DNA from: Sinorhizobium kostiense | GTDB taxonomy: Bacteria > Pseudomonadota > Alphaproteobacteria > Rhizobiales > Rhizobiaceae | Reading direction: 5' to 3' | DNA length: 64,000 nucleotides | Assembly (NCBI RefSeq): GCF_017874595.1 | Contig: NZ_JAGILA010000004.1 | Location: forward strand, 62,001-126,000 | In this document: in pieces, positions 26,954 through 36,097 of the stretch | Numbering within the stretch: the stretch's first letter is position 1 | Layout: each line of letters opens with the position of its first letter | Position numbers and translations under genes: made by a program | Notes under the pieces: generated by a model | The model's database searches: none | The model's input: only the letters and a program-made list of their open reading frames with translations | Told to the model about the DNA's origin: nothing

Positions 26954-27104
26954 CTGAGTCGCCTGCAGCTTCTGGAATCCGGCCGTTCCGAGGGACTCAC
27001 GCGCATAACTGCGCCTGCCGACGCATGGACTGAAGTGCGCGGGGAGAGATTGCGTCGGCGTGGGATCGCTCGGAACAGAAGCCCGCGCGATCCCGAGATA
27101 ACAG

Positions 27105-28598
27105 TTATTCGACGGAAAGATCCTTGGTCATGAGGTAGTAGACCAGAGGATGCATGTCGTAGTTCTTCACGCGCTCACTACGGGCGTCGAAAGACGTCTC
27201 GTTCACCAGATAGACAGTGACCGCCTCATCGAAGAATTTCTTGGCAAGCTGCGCATAGATATCGTAGCGCGCCTGCGGGTCGCTGAGCGAGGATGCCTTC
27301 TCGATCTGTGCATCGACTTCTTCCGAGCAGTAATGCGACATGTTGTAGCTGCCACCGCAGGAATAATCCGCTGTCAGAAAGCCGAAGGGATCGGCAATGT
27401 CTGTGAGATAGCCACGCGACATCAGCGCCATGTCATAGTCGCCGGAGATCATCTGGGGTTCGATGGCAGTATATTCGGCCACGCGCAGATTGACCTTGAT
27501 GCCGATTTCACCAAGTTGCGCCTGGATGATGGCACCAATGTCCCTCATTTCGGTTCTTGACGTATAAGCCAGAAGTTCAAGCTGCAATTGCCCGGGCCGG
27601 ATGCCGGCCTCCTCCAGCAACGCTTTGGCGCGCGCCGGATCGTAGATCGGCTTGAGATCCTTCGGCGCCCAAGGATCCTCGGGCGAGAAGGGAGAAGCCG
27701 CAGCCGTCACCGTGCCTTCATAGACGCTGGCGGCAATCGCCTCGCCGTCGATTGCGGCCTGAATGGCCCGGCGAACGCGGACATCGTTGAGCGGCTCCTT
27801 CTTGTTGTTGAGCAGCAATTCGGTCACGCGCGGGGTCTTCAGCCGTATCAGATCGATCCCCGGCGCCCCTTCCAGTTGCTTTACGCCATGCGGCGGGATC
27901 AAGCGCGCGATATCGGCCTCGCCGCTTCGAACCTGAGTCATGCGGGTGTTGGCATCGGGAATGAAAACCACCGTGCCTCCCTCGAGCGCGGGCTTGCCGC
28001 CCCAGTAATTGTCATTGCGCTTGAATTTCAGAAACTCCTTTGGCTTGACTTCGACGATCTCGAAGGGACCGGTGCAACGACCGACGGGATCGATCGTCGC
28101 GCCTTGATAGGCGGCCGGCGACAGGATCGTGGTGTTGGGCGCAGCAAGTTGCGCCGGAAGCAGAACCGAAGGGGTATGGGTGGTAATGCGGACCACCTTC
28201 TCCCCGACAGCTTCCACGGACTTGATCAGTTTGGGCGAGAAGGGCCGCGCCGGCATCTCTGCGGCGAGCAGATGATTCAGCGCGCCGGCCACCGACTCAG
28301 CCGTCAGGGGCGCACCGTCCTGAAACTTGACGCCATCACGCAAAGTGAACTCCCACACCGTCGGCTCGACCTGTTCCCACGACGTGGCGAGGCCCGGTTC
28401 AAGCTGCAGCTGCCAGTTGAGGCGCACAAGCGTCTCGAAACAGCCGGCGCGGCTGCCCAAATAAGAATCGTCGCTGGCCATCTGCCAGTTGGTCTGAACC
28501 GGCTGGAAATCGGCATAGGTCAGCGTTTTGCCTTCCTGGGCAATGGCGCTTGAGGACAATGCCGTCGCGCACACCGCCACCAGAGCACATCTTTTCAT
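27105..28598 (-). CDS. ABC transporter substrate-binding protein, family 5
   Basis: A 497-residue periplasmic SBP_bac_5 protein with signal peptide (LVAVCATALSSSAIAQ), followed by LEPGLATSWEQVEPTVWEFTL, GAPLTAESVAGALNHLL and FKRNDNYWGGKPALEGG. Ligands of this family include peptides, nickel chelates and opine-like metallophores; none can be chosen from sequence. ATG 28598 follows GAGGAGGAA. It is the last ABC component, 117 bp after the DppF-type gene. Confidence 0.88.
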   Translation of the reverse strand: MKRCALVAVCATALSSSAIAQEGKTLTYADFQPVQTNWQMASDDSYLGSRAGCFETLVRLNWQLQLEPGLATSWEQVEPTVWEFTLRDGVKFQDGAPLTAESVAGALNHLLAAEMPARPFSPKLIKSVEAVGEKVVRITTHTPSVLLPAQLAAPNTTILSPAAYQGATIDPVGRCTGPFEIVEVKPKEFLKFKRNDNYWGGKPALEGGTVVFIPDANTRMTQVRSGEADIARLIPPHGVKQLEGAPGIDLIRLKTPRVTELLLNNKKEPLNDVRVRRAIQAAIDGEAIAASVYEGTVTAAASPFSPEDPWAPKDLKPIYDPARAKALLEEAGIRPGQLQLELLAYTSRTEMRDIGAIIQAQLGEIGIKVNLRVAEYTAIEPQMISGDYDMALMSRGYLTDIADPFGFLTADYSCGGSYNMSHYCSEEVDAQIEKASSLSDPQARYDIYAQLAKKFFDEAVTVYLVNETSFDARSERVKNYDMHPLVYYLMTKDLSVE

Positions 28599-28715
28599 CT
28601 TCTGTTCCTCCTCCTATTTTGTTGGTATCGACCAGTTCCGCACCGTCGGCCTCCGACCGACGGCCGTGCGCTGTCATTCGGGATGGCAGCTAACCTCCTT
28701 TCCTTTCGACCTTCT

Positions 28716-29768
28716 CTAGGGCGAGCCCGCCTCTGCCGACCTGTCAGGCTGCAATTCCCGCCAAAAATGGCAGCGCACCTGATGGCTCTCGCTAGCAGCC
28801 TCGAATTCCGGCTCGGCCTGCGAGCACTTTGCCTGGGCGTGGGCGCAGCGGGTGTGGAAACGGCAGCCGAGGGGCGGGTTGAGTGGGCTGGGCAGGTCGC
28901 CGCGCAACTGAATCTCCGGTGCATAGAGTCCGGTCCGATCAAGCATGGATGCGGCGATGAGCGCCCGCGTATAGGGGTGGCGCGGCGTCTTGAAGAGCGC
29001 ATCACGGTCGGCGACCTCGACGATCCGACCCAGATACATCACGGCGATGCGGTCGCAGATGTGGCGCACCACCCTGAGATCGTGAGAGATCATCAGCATG
29101 GTCAGGCCGTGGCGCCGCTTCAGATCCGTTAGCAGGTTGAGGATCTGCGTGCGCATCGATGCGTCGAGCGCCGATGTCGGCTCGTCGCAGATCAGAAAGC
29201 TCGGCTCGAGGAGCAGGGCCCGACCGATGACGACGCGCTGCAATTGTCCGCCCGAGCATTGCCTGGGGTAGCGTTCGTAGAAGCTTTCATCCAAGCCGAC
29301 TTCCGTGAGCATGCGCATGACCTTTTCGCGGCGTTCCTCGCGAGTCCCGATGCGGTGCTGCGCGAGCGGCGCCTCCATGCTCGTGCCGATCCGCATACGC
29401 GGGTCGAGCGCCCCGAAAGGGTCCTGGAAGACGAGTTGCACGGTGCGGCGAAGGCGCTTCAGTTCCTCGCCGCTGACGTCAGCAATCTCCTGCCCGGCTA
29501 TTTTCACCTGGCCGCTTGTCGGCGATGTCTGGCGTGTCAACAGGCGGGCGATCGTACTCTTGCCGCAGCCCGACTCGCCGACAAGGCCGAGCACTTCGCC
29601 TTGACCAATGGTGAAAGAGACACCGTCAACAGATTTGACCGAGAACGACAGGCCGAGGTGGTAGTGCTTGGCAAGGTGCTCGATCTCGACAAGCGGCGGT
29701 CGAACGGCCTGGCTGGCGGGTGGCTGGGTATCCCCGGTAACCGTTCGCAAAAGCGTGTGGCTGTTCAT
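28716..29768 (-). CDS. ABC importer ATPase, DppF/OppF type
   Basis: A 350-residue ATPase: Walker A GESGCGKST, Q-loop VFQDPFGALDPRM, signature CSGGQLQR, Walker B FLICDEPTSALD and MISHD. Unlike the ATPases near 10 kb, it keeps the full Oligo_HPY extension with cysteines (GCRFHTRCAHAQAKC). The signature serine is preceded by Cys. ATG 29768 overlaps the previous stop by 4 bp. Confidence 0.9.
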   Translation of the reverse strand: MNSHTLLRTVTGDTQPPASQAVRPPLVEIEHLAKHYHLGLSFSVKSVDGVSFTIGQGEVLGLVGESGCGKSTIARLLTRQTSPTSGQVKIAGQEIADVSGEELKRLRRTVQLVFQDPFGALDPRMRIGTSMEAPLAQHRIGTREERREKVMRMLTEVGLDESFYERYPRQCSGGQLQRVVIGRALLLEPSFLICDEPTSALDASMRTQILNLLTDLKRRHGLTMLMISHDLRVVRHICDRIAVMYLGRIVEVADRDALFKTPRHPYTRALIAASMLDRTGLYAPEIQLRGDLPSPLNPPLGCRFHTRCAHAQAKCSQAEPEFEAASESHQVRCHFWRELQPDRSAEAGSP

Positions 29769-30769
29769 GCGGCCGTCTCCTTTTCGGTCTCGACGGCCCA
29801 GCAGCGCGTTACATGGCCATCGGCATCGGGTTTGAGCGCCGGCTCGGATCGCATGCACCGGCTGACGAGGCCGTGCTGCGACGCCGCGCTGCAACGGGGA
29901 TGGAAGCGGCAGCCGCAGGTCAGTTCCCGCGCATGGGTCCCCGAGCCGGGGATCGACAGCAATTGCCCATGCGGATCCGGAACCAGCAGCGAGCAGCGCA
30001 TTAGTGCCTGGGTATAAGGATGTTGCGGCGACTCGAGTACGGCCTTGGCCGGTCCCTCCTCGACGATCCGTCCGGCATACATTACAGCTACCCGGTCGGC
30101 GAGCGCGGCGACGACGGCGAGGTCGTGGGTGATGAGCAGCGTCGCCAGGTTGCGCTTGCGCCTCTCCTCGTCGATGAGCCGCAGGATCTGCGCCTGCACG
30201 GTGACGTCGAGCGCGGTCGTTGGCTCGTCCGCGATCAGCATGTCCGGATCCCCGCTCAACGCCGCCGCCATCATCACGCGCTGCGCCATGCCGCCTGACA
30301 GTTCGTGCGAGAAGCACCGAGCCCGCACCGCCGGATCGGGGATTCCAACATCGCGCAAGAGGTCGAGCACCCGACCCATGGCCGCCCGCCGCCCGAGGCC
30401 GCGATGCAGCCGCAATGGTTCGGCGATCTGGGCGCTGACCCGCGAGGTTGGATCGAGCATCGCCTGTGGCTGCTGGAACAGCATCGCCATGCGCCCGCCG
30501 CGCAGCCGGTTCATCTGCCGGTCCGGCAGCGACAGGACGTCCTCGCCGTCGAAGCGGATTCGCCCGCCGGTAATGGCACCGCCGGACGGCAGCAGTCGCA
30601 TGAGCGACAGCGCCGTCATGCTCTTGCCTGAGCCCGATTCGCCGACTAGCGCCAGAACCTCGCCACGGTCGAGCGTCAGGCTGAGACCGTCGATCACCGG
30701 CGCCGATTGACCCGGAAAGGCGACCTTGAGGTCCTCGATGACCAGCAACGGTTCGTCTCTCTTATTCAT
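29765..30769 (-). CDS. ABC importer ATPase, DppD/OppD type
   Basis: A 334-residue ATPase with GESGSGKSM, signature SGGMAQR, Walker B MLIADEPTTALD, LITHD, and a cysteine-bearing C-terminal region (CGCRFHPRCSAAS). The start at 30769 lies within the last codons of the upstream permease; an ATG 15 bases earlier is possible. It forms the ATPase pair with the next gene. Confidence 0.9.
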   Translation of the reverse strand: MNKRDEPLLVIEDLKVAFPGQSAPVIDGLSLTLDRGEVLALVGESGSGKSMTALSLMRLLPSGGAITGGRIRFDGEDVLSLPDRQMNRLRGGRMAMLFQQPQAMLDPTSRVSAQIAEPLRLHRGLGRRAAMGRVLDLLRDVGIPDPAVRARCFSHELSGGMAQRVMMAAALSGDPDMLIADEPTTALDVTVQAQILRLIDEERRKRNLATLLITHDLAVVAALADRVAVMYAGRIVEEGPAKAVLESPQHPYTQALMRCSLLVPDPHGQLLSIPGSGTHARELTCGCRFHPRCSAASQHGLVSRCMRSEPALKPDADGHVTRCWAVETEKETAA

Positions 30770-31676
30770 CGCCTGAGCCTCCATCTCTGGATTCGATCTC
30801 CAGCCCGTGCCCGATCCAGGTGACGCTGAGCGCAGCCACGAAGATCGCCAGGCCCGGCGCAATCATCAGGATCGGCAGCCGCTCGACATAGGGCTGTGCA
30901 TCGGCCAGCATCAGCGCCCAGTCGGCTGCGGGCGGCTGTACGCCGAGCCCGAGGAAGGAGAGCGCCCCGACCGTGATCAGCTTGTGGCCGAAGCGCAGGA
31001 AGCTCACCGCCGCGATCGGCCGGATGATGTTCGGAATGACGTGGCGGAGGACGATGAAGGACCGGCTGCAGCCCAGCACCTCCGCCGCCTGGATGTAACC
31101 CTGAGAGTTGATCGCCAGGGTCAGCCCGCGGGCGAGCCGCGCAAACGGCGTCCAGCCGATGACGGTGAGCGAGGCGATCAGCGTCAGATAGCCGGGGCCG
31201 AAAATGGCAACGAGGAAGATTGCCACCACGACGTCGGGGATCGAGATCAGGACGTCGACGACGCGCATCGTGATCTCATCGAACAGGCCGCCTACGACGC
31301 GTCCGGCGACGACGCCGATCAGCGTGCCGATGGCAAAGGACAGTATGACCGTGATCATGGCTATGGTGACGGTGAAGCGACCGCCAACAAGAAGGCGGCT
31401 GAGGAGGTCGCGCCCGAGATGGTCCGTGCCCAGCCAGTGCTCCGCGCTCGGCGGCGATAGCCGCGCAATCAGGTTCTGCACGGCGGGATCATGCGGAACG
31501 ATCCACGGCGCCAGGATCAGCGTCACCACGAGTGCCACCAGGATCACTATCCCTGTCCGGAAAGTCCAGTGGCGTCCGCGGAGGAACCGCCAAAGGCGCC
31601 GCGCGGCCGTGCGTCTAGGGGGCACATGCAGAAGTGAGCCGGCGGCGGCTGCTTGTGAAGCGTTGTCAATGCGCAT
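30762..31676 (-). CDS. ABC importer permease, DppC/OppC type
   Basis: A 304-residue permease with the DppC hallmark WLGTDHLGRDLLSRLLVGGR after TM1 and the EAA-loop (AAEVLGCSRSFIVLRHVIPN). Its start overlaps the end of the upstream permease gene by 11 bp and its stop overlaps the next ATPase gene, consistent with one operon starting at 32610. Confidence 0.9.
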   Translation of the reverse strand: MRIDNASQAAAAGSLLHVPPRRTAARRLWRFLRGRHWTFRTGIVILVALVVTLILAPWIVPHDPAVQNLIARLSPPSAEHWLGTDHLGRDLLSRLLVGGRFTVTIAMITVILSFAIGTLIGVVAGRVVGGLFDEITMRVVDVLISIPDVVVAIFLVAIFGPGYLTLIASLTVIGWTPFARLARGLTLAINSQGYIQAAEVLGCSRSFIVLRHVIPNIIRPIAAVSFLRFGHKLITVGALSFLGLGVQPPAADWALMLADAQPYVERLPILMIAPGLAIFVAALSVTWIGHGLEIESRDGGSGDE

Positions 31677-32610
31677 GGCCTGACCTCACTGCCGGGTTGA
31701 GCGCGACATAGAGAATGTCGGCGATTGTGTTGATGAGGATTGACAGTGCCACGATGGAAACGAAACCACCTTGCAGCATCGGCACGTCGCGATTGACGAC
31801 AGCCTCATAGAGCAGCCGCCCCATGCCGGGGATAGCGAAGATGACCTCGATCACGACCGAGCCGCCGAGGAGTCCGGCCAGCCACAATGCAAAGAAGGTG
31901 ACGACCGGCAACGAGCCGTTGCGCAGCCCGTGGCGCATGACCGTCTGGCGCATGCTGAGGCCGCGGCTGCGCGCTGCCGTGATGTAGGGAGCTTGCAGAA
32001 CATCCATCATGGTGGCCCGCGTCACCTGTGTGAAATAGGCCATCGGGCGCAGCGACAACACCATTGCTGGGAGCACGAGCGAGCTCCAGCTCGTCCAGCC
32101 GGCCGACGGCAGCCATCCGAGGTAAAGCGCGAAAACGAGAATGCCCATCGGCGCCAGCCAGTATTCCGGCGTCGCCACGAAGGTCTGAATCATCAGCGTC
32201 GTGGCGCTGTCGACCGTCCCGCCGGGCCGCGTTGCCGCCAAGGTGCCCAGCGGTATGGCGACGGCCGCGGCAATGCCGAGCGCCGTCAGCGCCAACGTTA
32301 CAGACACACCGAGCGCCCGCCCGATCTCCGAGGCAACAGGCCTGCCGCTCGTGAACGAATAACCCAGATCGCCCTGGAGCGCCTGCCAAAGCCAGGTGCC
32401 ATATTGCACCGGCAGCGGCCGATCGAGTCCCAAATGCACGCGCATTGCCTCCACGGCTGCAGGATCGACGGCAAGGTCGCGGACCCGTGACATCAGGATC
32501 GTCCGCACCGGATCGCCACCGCTTACAAACGGCACAAGGAAAGCTATGAGCGAGACGCCGAGGAGCATCAGGCCTAAAATCAAGAGACGTTGAAGCAGTC
32601 TTGCCAACAT
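31666..32610 (-). CDS. ABC importer permease, DppB/OppB type
   Basis: A 314-residue permease: six membrane helices, LGLDRPLPVQYGTWLWQALQ after TM1 and the EAA-loop (AARSRGLSMRQTVMRHGLRN). It begins the operon; ATG 32610 has GGGAGGA upstream. Gene order DppB-DppC-DppD-DppF-SBP with an MFS gene at the end differs from the SBP-first importer at 6-11 kb. Confidence 0.9.
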   Translation of the reverse strand: MLARLLQRLLILGLMLLGVSLIAFLVPFVSGGDPVRTILMSRVRDLAVDPAAVEAMRVHLGLDRPLPVQYGTWLWQALQGDLGYSFTSGRPVASEIGRALGVSVTLALTALGIAAAVAIPLGTLAATRPGGTVDSATTLMIQTFVATPEYWLAPMGILVFALYLGWLPSAGWTSWSSLVLPAMVLSLRPMAYFTQVTRATMMDVLQAPYITAARSRGLSMRQTVMRHGLRNGSLPVVTFFALWLAGLLGGSVVIEVIFAIPGMGRLLYEAVVNRDVPMLQGGFVSIVALSILINTIADILYVALNPAVRSGHAH

Positions 32611-33036
32611 GTCGTCCTCCCATTTTCACGCACCGGCTGCGAGTTGCCCTGCCGCCACTGTGTCACGAAGAAGGAGCTTCAATTCCGCCGCAGATCAGCT
32701 TCTGGGGGAGCTCTATCACTGCTCCCGTTTCTGGCGAGCGCCTGCCCCCTCTGGCTTATTGCGCTCACTGGCTGGCTGCAGTTCGTTTTAGCAAAGGCCA
32801 CGCTGGACCTCCGCTCACACTCCTTCAATCGGCCGCCATTTCGATTACTAAAGTCTAATATATCCGATAAAGAACAATGTGCTAAATTCAAGTTATCAAG
32901 CAGAATTTCGTGCTATTTATCAATTAAAATTCCGGAATAACAATGGAACGCAAATAATACCCGAAACGAACTCCTGATGTAGTCGGGGTTTTTTCATGGC
33001 ACCTCTATTTTGTAACGATGATTCTATTATTGATAC
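32611..33036. other. 426-bp gap, AT-rich in its right half; possible small RNA end
   Basis: No protein-coding frame convinces me here. From about 32830 the sequence is clearly AT-rich against its neighbours. On the plus strand CCCGA (32960-32964) can pair with TCGGG (32983-32987), followed by six T (32989-32994): a weak terminator-like hairpin whose 18-nt loop carries ACTCCT, complementary to a ribosome-binding site. No gene on the plus strand would need this terminator, so it may end a small RNA; the promoter of the divergent ABC operon should also lie here. Confidence 0.3.
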
Positions 33037-34536
33037 CTACGATTCATACTCAATCGCGGTCATCATCCCTCCAATCATATGGTAGAGGTGGTGGCAGTGA
33101 AGCGGCCACTTGCCTGGGTTCACTGCATCGAAAGCGACAGTCACGCTGCCCTGCGACGGCACGAGCACGGTGTCGCGCACCGCGCCCGGAAACCGCTTGC
33201 CGTTGATGGCAACCACCTGAAAGTGATGGCCGTGCAGATGCATGGGGTGCGCCATCGTGGTCTGATCGCGGAAGGTGATCTCGACGCGCTCTCCCTTGGA
33301 CACCGAGAGCGGTGCAGCTTCGCCGCTCCTCTTGCCGTTCAGCATCCAGACATAGCCGGGCGCCTCGGTGATGGTGACCGTGTGCTCGCGGTCGGCCGGA
33401 CGTCCCGCCAGTGGCTGCACAGCGCGCAGCTTTCCTTCGAGCGCGAGCCCTACGGCGGCGGCGGCTTCGTCTGCTTCTCCGCTGGCGCGTTTTACAGCGC
33501 CGGCCGAGGTGGCCAGTATGAAACCAGTGCGCACACGATCTCCCTCGCGGATGGCAAAGATCGGCCATGCGCCTTCATTTTTTGGCAGGTCGAGCGCGAT
33601 ATCGAGGCGTTGCGCGATCGCGAATTCGAAGCGTCGGCCGCTGATCGGCTCGACCGCCATTCCGTCGACCGCGATCAGGCGGCCATCGAGCCCGCCAAGG
33701 TCGATCCAGAAGTTTGTCGCTGCAGCCCCGTTGATCAGCCGCAGGCGCACCCGCCCTCCGCGCTCCACCTGGAAGACCTCGGGATCATCAAGCGTGCGGT
33801 CATTAGCGAGGAAGGCGTCGTATTCGACATCGTTCAGGTGGGGACCTGCGGGCGCAGCTACGCCACTTCCGCCGGAATGCCCGCCTGCTGCGGGCGTCGG
33901 AGTGCCATGACCCATCGCGGCGTGGCCCATTGCGGCATGGTCCATGGGCGCGGCCTGTGCTTGGGCAGCCTGCCCGCCACCCTGCAAGCCGGCCAGCACC
34001 TCGGTCGCATCGCGGAACGTGAAATCGTGGAAGAGAACGACCACTTCCTGCACGTCGTCCCGGGCCTCGCCAGGGTCGCGGACGATGAGCGGCGCGGCCA
34101 AAAGGCCCTGTTCCTGCAGTCCGTGATGGGAGTGCATCCAGTTGGTGCCGGCCCGGGCCAGAGGGAAGTCATAGTCGTGCGCGGCGCCTGGGGAAAGCAG
34201 TGCCTGGGAGATTTCCGGAACGCCGTCTTGCTTCCACGGAGGGGTCAGGCCGTGCCAATGGATCAGCGTCTCCTCGTCGAGCCCGTTTTCCAGCCGCACT
34301 CGGAACGAATTGCCGGCCTCCGCGACCAGCCCGTGCGTGCCATCAGCCTGCGTCAGGCCGTAGACCGTGGCCGCGCGGCGCTTCACCTCGATGGTCCTTC
34401 GCCCTGCCTTGAGCAGCGTTGCCGGCCCGGCGAAGGCGGGTCCTGCCGGCATCAGCCATGACGGACTGGCAGCTGCGATGCCAGCGGCTGCGAAAGACGT
34501 GAGGAAGCGACGACGTGAAAGCTGTGGCATTTTCAT
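33037..34536 (-). CDS. Multicopper oxidase (CueO/CopA type) with Tat signal and Met/His linker
   Basis: 499 residues. Tat signal SRRRFLTSFAAAG at the N terminus; type 1-3 copper ligands in HWHG, HSHHGLQEQG, HPMHLHGHHF and HCHHLYHM. A linker around residues 195-225 repeats MDHAAMGHAAMGHG and likely binds extra copper. It probably oxidises Cu(I) to Cu(II) in the periplasm. ATG 34536 follows GGGAGAG; the ATG two codons later is also possible. Last gene of the copA-reductase-hmrR operon. Confidence 0.92.
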   Translation of the reverse strand: MKMPQLSRRRFLTSFAAAGIAAASPSWLMPAGPAFAGPATLLKAGRRTIEVKRRAATVYGLTQADGTHGLVAEAGNSFRVRLENGLDEETLIHWHGLTPPWKQDGVPEISQALLSPGAAHDYDFPLARAGTNWMHSHHGLQEQGLLAAPLIVRDPGEARDDVQEVVVLFHDFTFRDATEVLAGLQGGGQAAQAQAAPMDHAAMGHAAMGHGTPTPAAGGHSGGSGVAAPAGPHLNDVEYDAFLANDRTLDDPEVFQVERGGRVRLRLINGAAATNFWIDLGGLDGRLIAVDGMAVEPISGRRFEFAIAQRLDIALDLPKNEGAWPIFAIREGDRVRTGFILATSAGAVKRASGEADEAAAAVGLALEGKLRAVQPLAGRPADREHTVTITEAPGYVWMLNGKRSGEAAPLSVSKGERVEITFRDQTTMAHPMHLHGHHFQVVAINGKRFPGAVRDTVLVPSQGSVTVAFDAVNPGKWPLHCHHLYHMIGGMMTAIEYES

Positions 34537-34561
34537 TTCTGATCTCTCCCGAAAAGGCCCC

Positions 34562-35035
34562 TCACTGGATTTCCTTCTTCCGGCGCACGGGATCGGCGCC
34601 GCCCGCGCCAAAGCGCGTCAGGTCCGCGTGCCTCGCCTCAACCTCGATCGCGCCCGCCAAATCCTCGAGGATCGGGCACTCTGGATCTTGATCGCCATGA
34701 CAATGCTCGGCCAGGTGCTTCAGCGCGTCGGTCATTGCCTGCAACTCGTGGATCTTCCGCTCCAGTTCCGCGATGTGCTCGCGCGCGATGCGCTTGACGT
34801 CGGCACTGGCACGGTGGCGATCCGACCACAGCGCCATCAGCTGCGTGAGTTGATCCATGGAGAAGCCGAGATCCCGCGCCCGCCGAATGAATCGCAGCCT
34901 GTGCACATCATTGTCGCGATAGATGCGGTAACCCGCTTCGGTTCTATGCGCTGCCGGAATAAGCCCGATCTGCTCGTAGTAACGGATCATCTTGGTGGAG
35001 ACACCAGACTCTTTGGAGACATCGCCAATGTTCAT
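34562..35035 (-). CDS. hmrR: Copper-responsive MerR regulator HmrR/CueR
   Basis: A 157-residue MerR regulator: winged HTH MNIGDVSKESGVSTKMIRYYE, then a dimer helix and the metal loop HCHGDQDPECPILEDL. Cys112 and Cys120 have the same numbers as the Cu(I) ligands of E. coli CueR. The C-terminal tail is about 20 residues longer than CueR. It should activate the two CueR-type promoters before copA and the CopZ-like gene. Its ATG overlaps the reductase stop (ATGA). Confidence 0.92.
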   Translation of the reverse strand: MNIGDVSKESGVSTKMIRYYEQIGLIPAAHRTEAGYRIYRDNDVHRLRFIRRARDLGFSMDQLTQLMALWSDRHRASADVKRIAREHIAELERKIHELQAMTDALKHLAEHCHGDQDPECPILEDLAGAIEVEARHADLTRFGAGGADPVRRKKEIQ

Positions 35036-36072
35036 TTCACATCCTCCAACTCGTGTTCCGCCCGCGCCGCCTCAGGGGTGAAGAACACATCAACATGAAG
35101 CCCGTCCCGCTGAAGTCCGCGCTCGAGAAGGACCGGCGTCACGCTGTCGGTCATTGCCGGCGGGCCTGCCATGTAGGTTTGCCAACCGTCGAGGTCCTGC
35201 AGATCCTCCGCAAGGGCTTGGGTCACGGTGCCCGTGCGGAAACGAACCGAATGCTCGACTTGCGAAAGCACCGGGATAAAGGCCAGGTTCGGATGGTGCT
35301 CGCACAAGGTCCGGAAATGCTCCACGAGGTAGAGGTCCCGCTCCTGCCGCACGCCGAAGTACAAGTGGATAGGCTGTCGAAATCCGTGGTTCAGCGCCGT
35401 CTCCACGATGGATTTGATCGGCGCCATGCCCGATCCGCCGGCAATGGCCAGTATCGGCCCAGTGTGACGCTGGCGCAGGAACGCGCTGCCGTAGGGGCCG
35501 CGAACCGTCACCTCGTCTCCGACGGCCACTGTCCTGGCGACCCGCTCGCTCGCCGCGCCATGGGGAATGCGACGTATGTGGAACTCAAGTTCTCTTTCGC
35601 CCGGCTGGTTTGCCATGGAGTAGTCGCGCATCGGTGCGCCCGGAAAGGAAAGCTGCGCATATTGCCCAGCGCTAAAGGCGAGCGGCACGCCGCCTTCCGG
35701 CAAAAGTCTCACCCGCTTTATATCATGCGTGGCGTCATCCAGCGATAGGACCTTCGCTTTGAGGACCTGCACCGGATGATCCGCCCGGTCCTCCTCGCTG
35801 CCCAGCCAAGCGACCGTCGCATCTGTCTTCGGCTGTGCCCGGCAGGCCAGGATCAGACCCATATCGCGCTCTTCGGGTGTCAGGGCAAAGGGCGTATGCG
35901 GCAGCAAGTCGACTTCACCTTTTAGCAATCGTGACTTGCAGGAGCCGCAGCGACCCGAGCGACAGCCATGTGGGTAGGCAATGCCGTGCTCCAGGGCTGC
36001 TTGCAGGATGGTGCGTTCGTCCGCTACCGATATCTCCCGGCCCACCTGGCGGATCCGAACCAACGTTCCCAT
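35032..36072 (-). CDS. [2Fe-2S] ferredoxin-NAD(P)H flavoreductase in copper operon
   Basis: 346 residues. The N-terminal plant-type ferredoxin domain has Cys ligands in GCRSGRCGSC and later LACRA; the FAD domain has the flavin motif RDYSMAN and the NAD(P) domain has AIAGGSGMAP and YMAGPP. The arrangement is that of phenol hydroxylase/CDP-glucoseen reductase electron-transfer subunits, but no oxygenase gene is near. ATG 36072 follows AGGAGGT. It lies 25 bp after copA and overlaps hmrR, so it should be copper-induced. Confidence 0.88.
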   Translation of the reverse strand: MGTLVRIRQVGREISVADERTILQAALEHGIAYPHGCRSGRCGSCKSRLLKGEVDLLPHTPFALTPEERDMGLILACRAQPKTDATVAWLGSEEDRADHPVQVLKAKVLSLDDATHDIKRVRLLPEGGVPLAFSAGQYAQLSFPGAPMRDYSMANQPGERELEFHIRRIPHGAASERVARTVAVGDEVTVRGPYGSAFLRQRHTGPILAIAGGSGMAPIKSIVETALNHGFRQPIHLYFGVRQERDLYLVEHFRTLCEHHPNLAFIPVLSQVEHSVRFRTGTVTQALAEDLQDLDGWQTYMAGPPAMTDSVTPVLLERGLQRDGLHVDVFFTPEAARAEHELEDVK

Positions 36073-36097
36073 CGCAATACCTCCTGCCGACCCGTCG

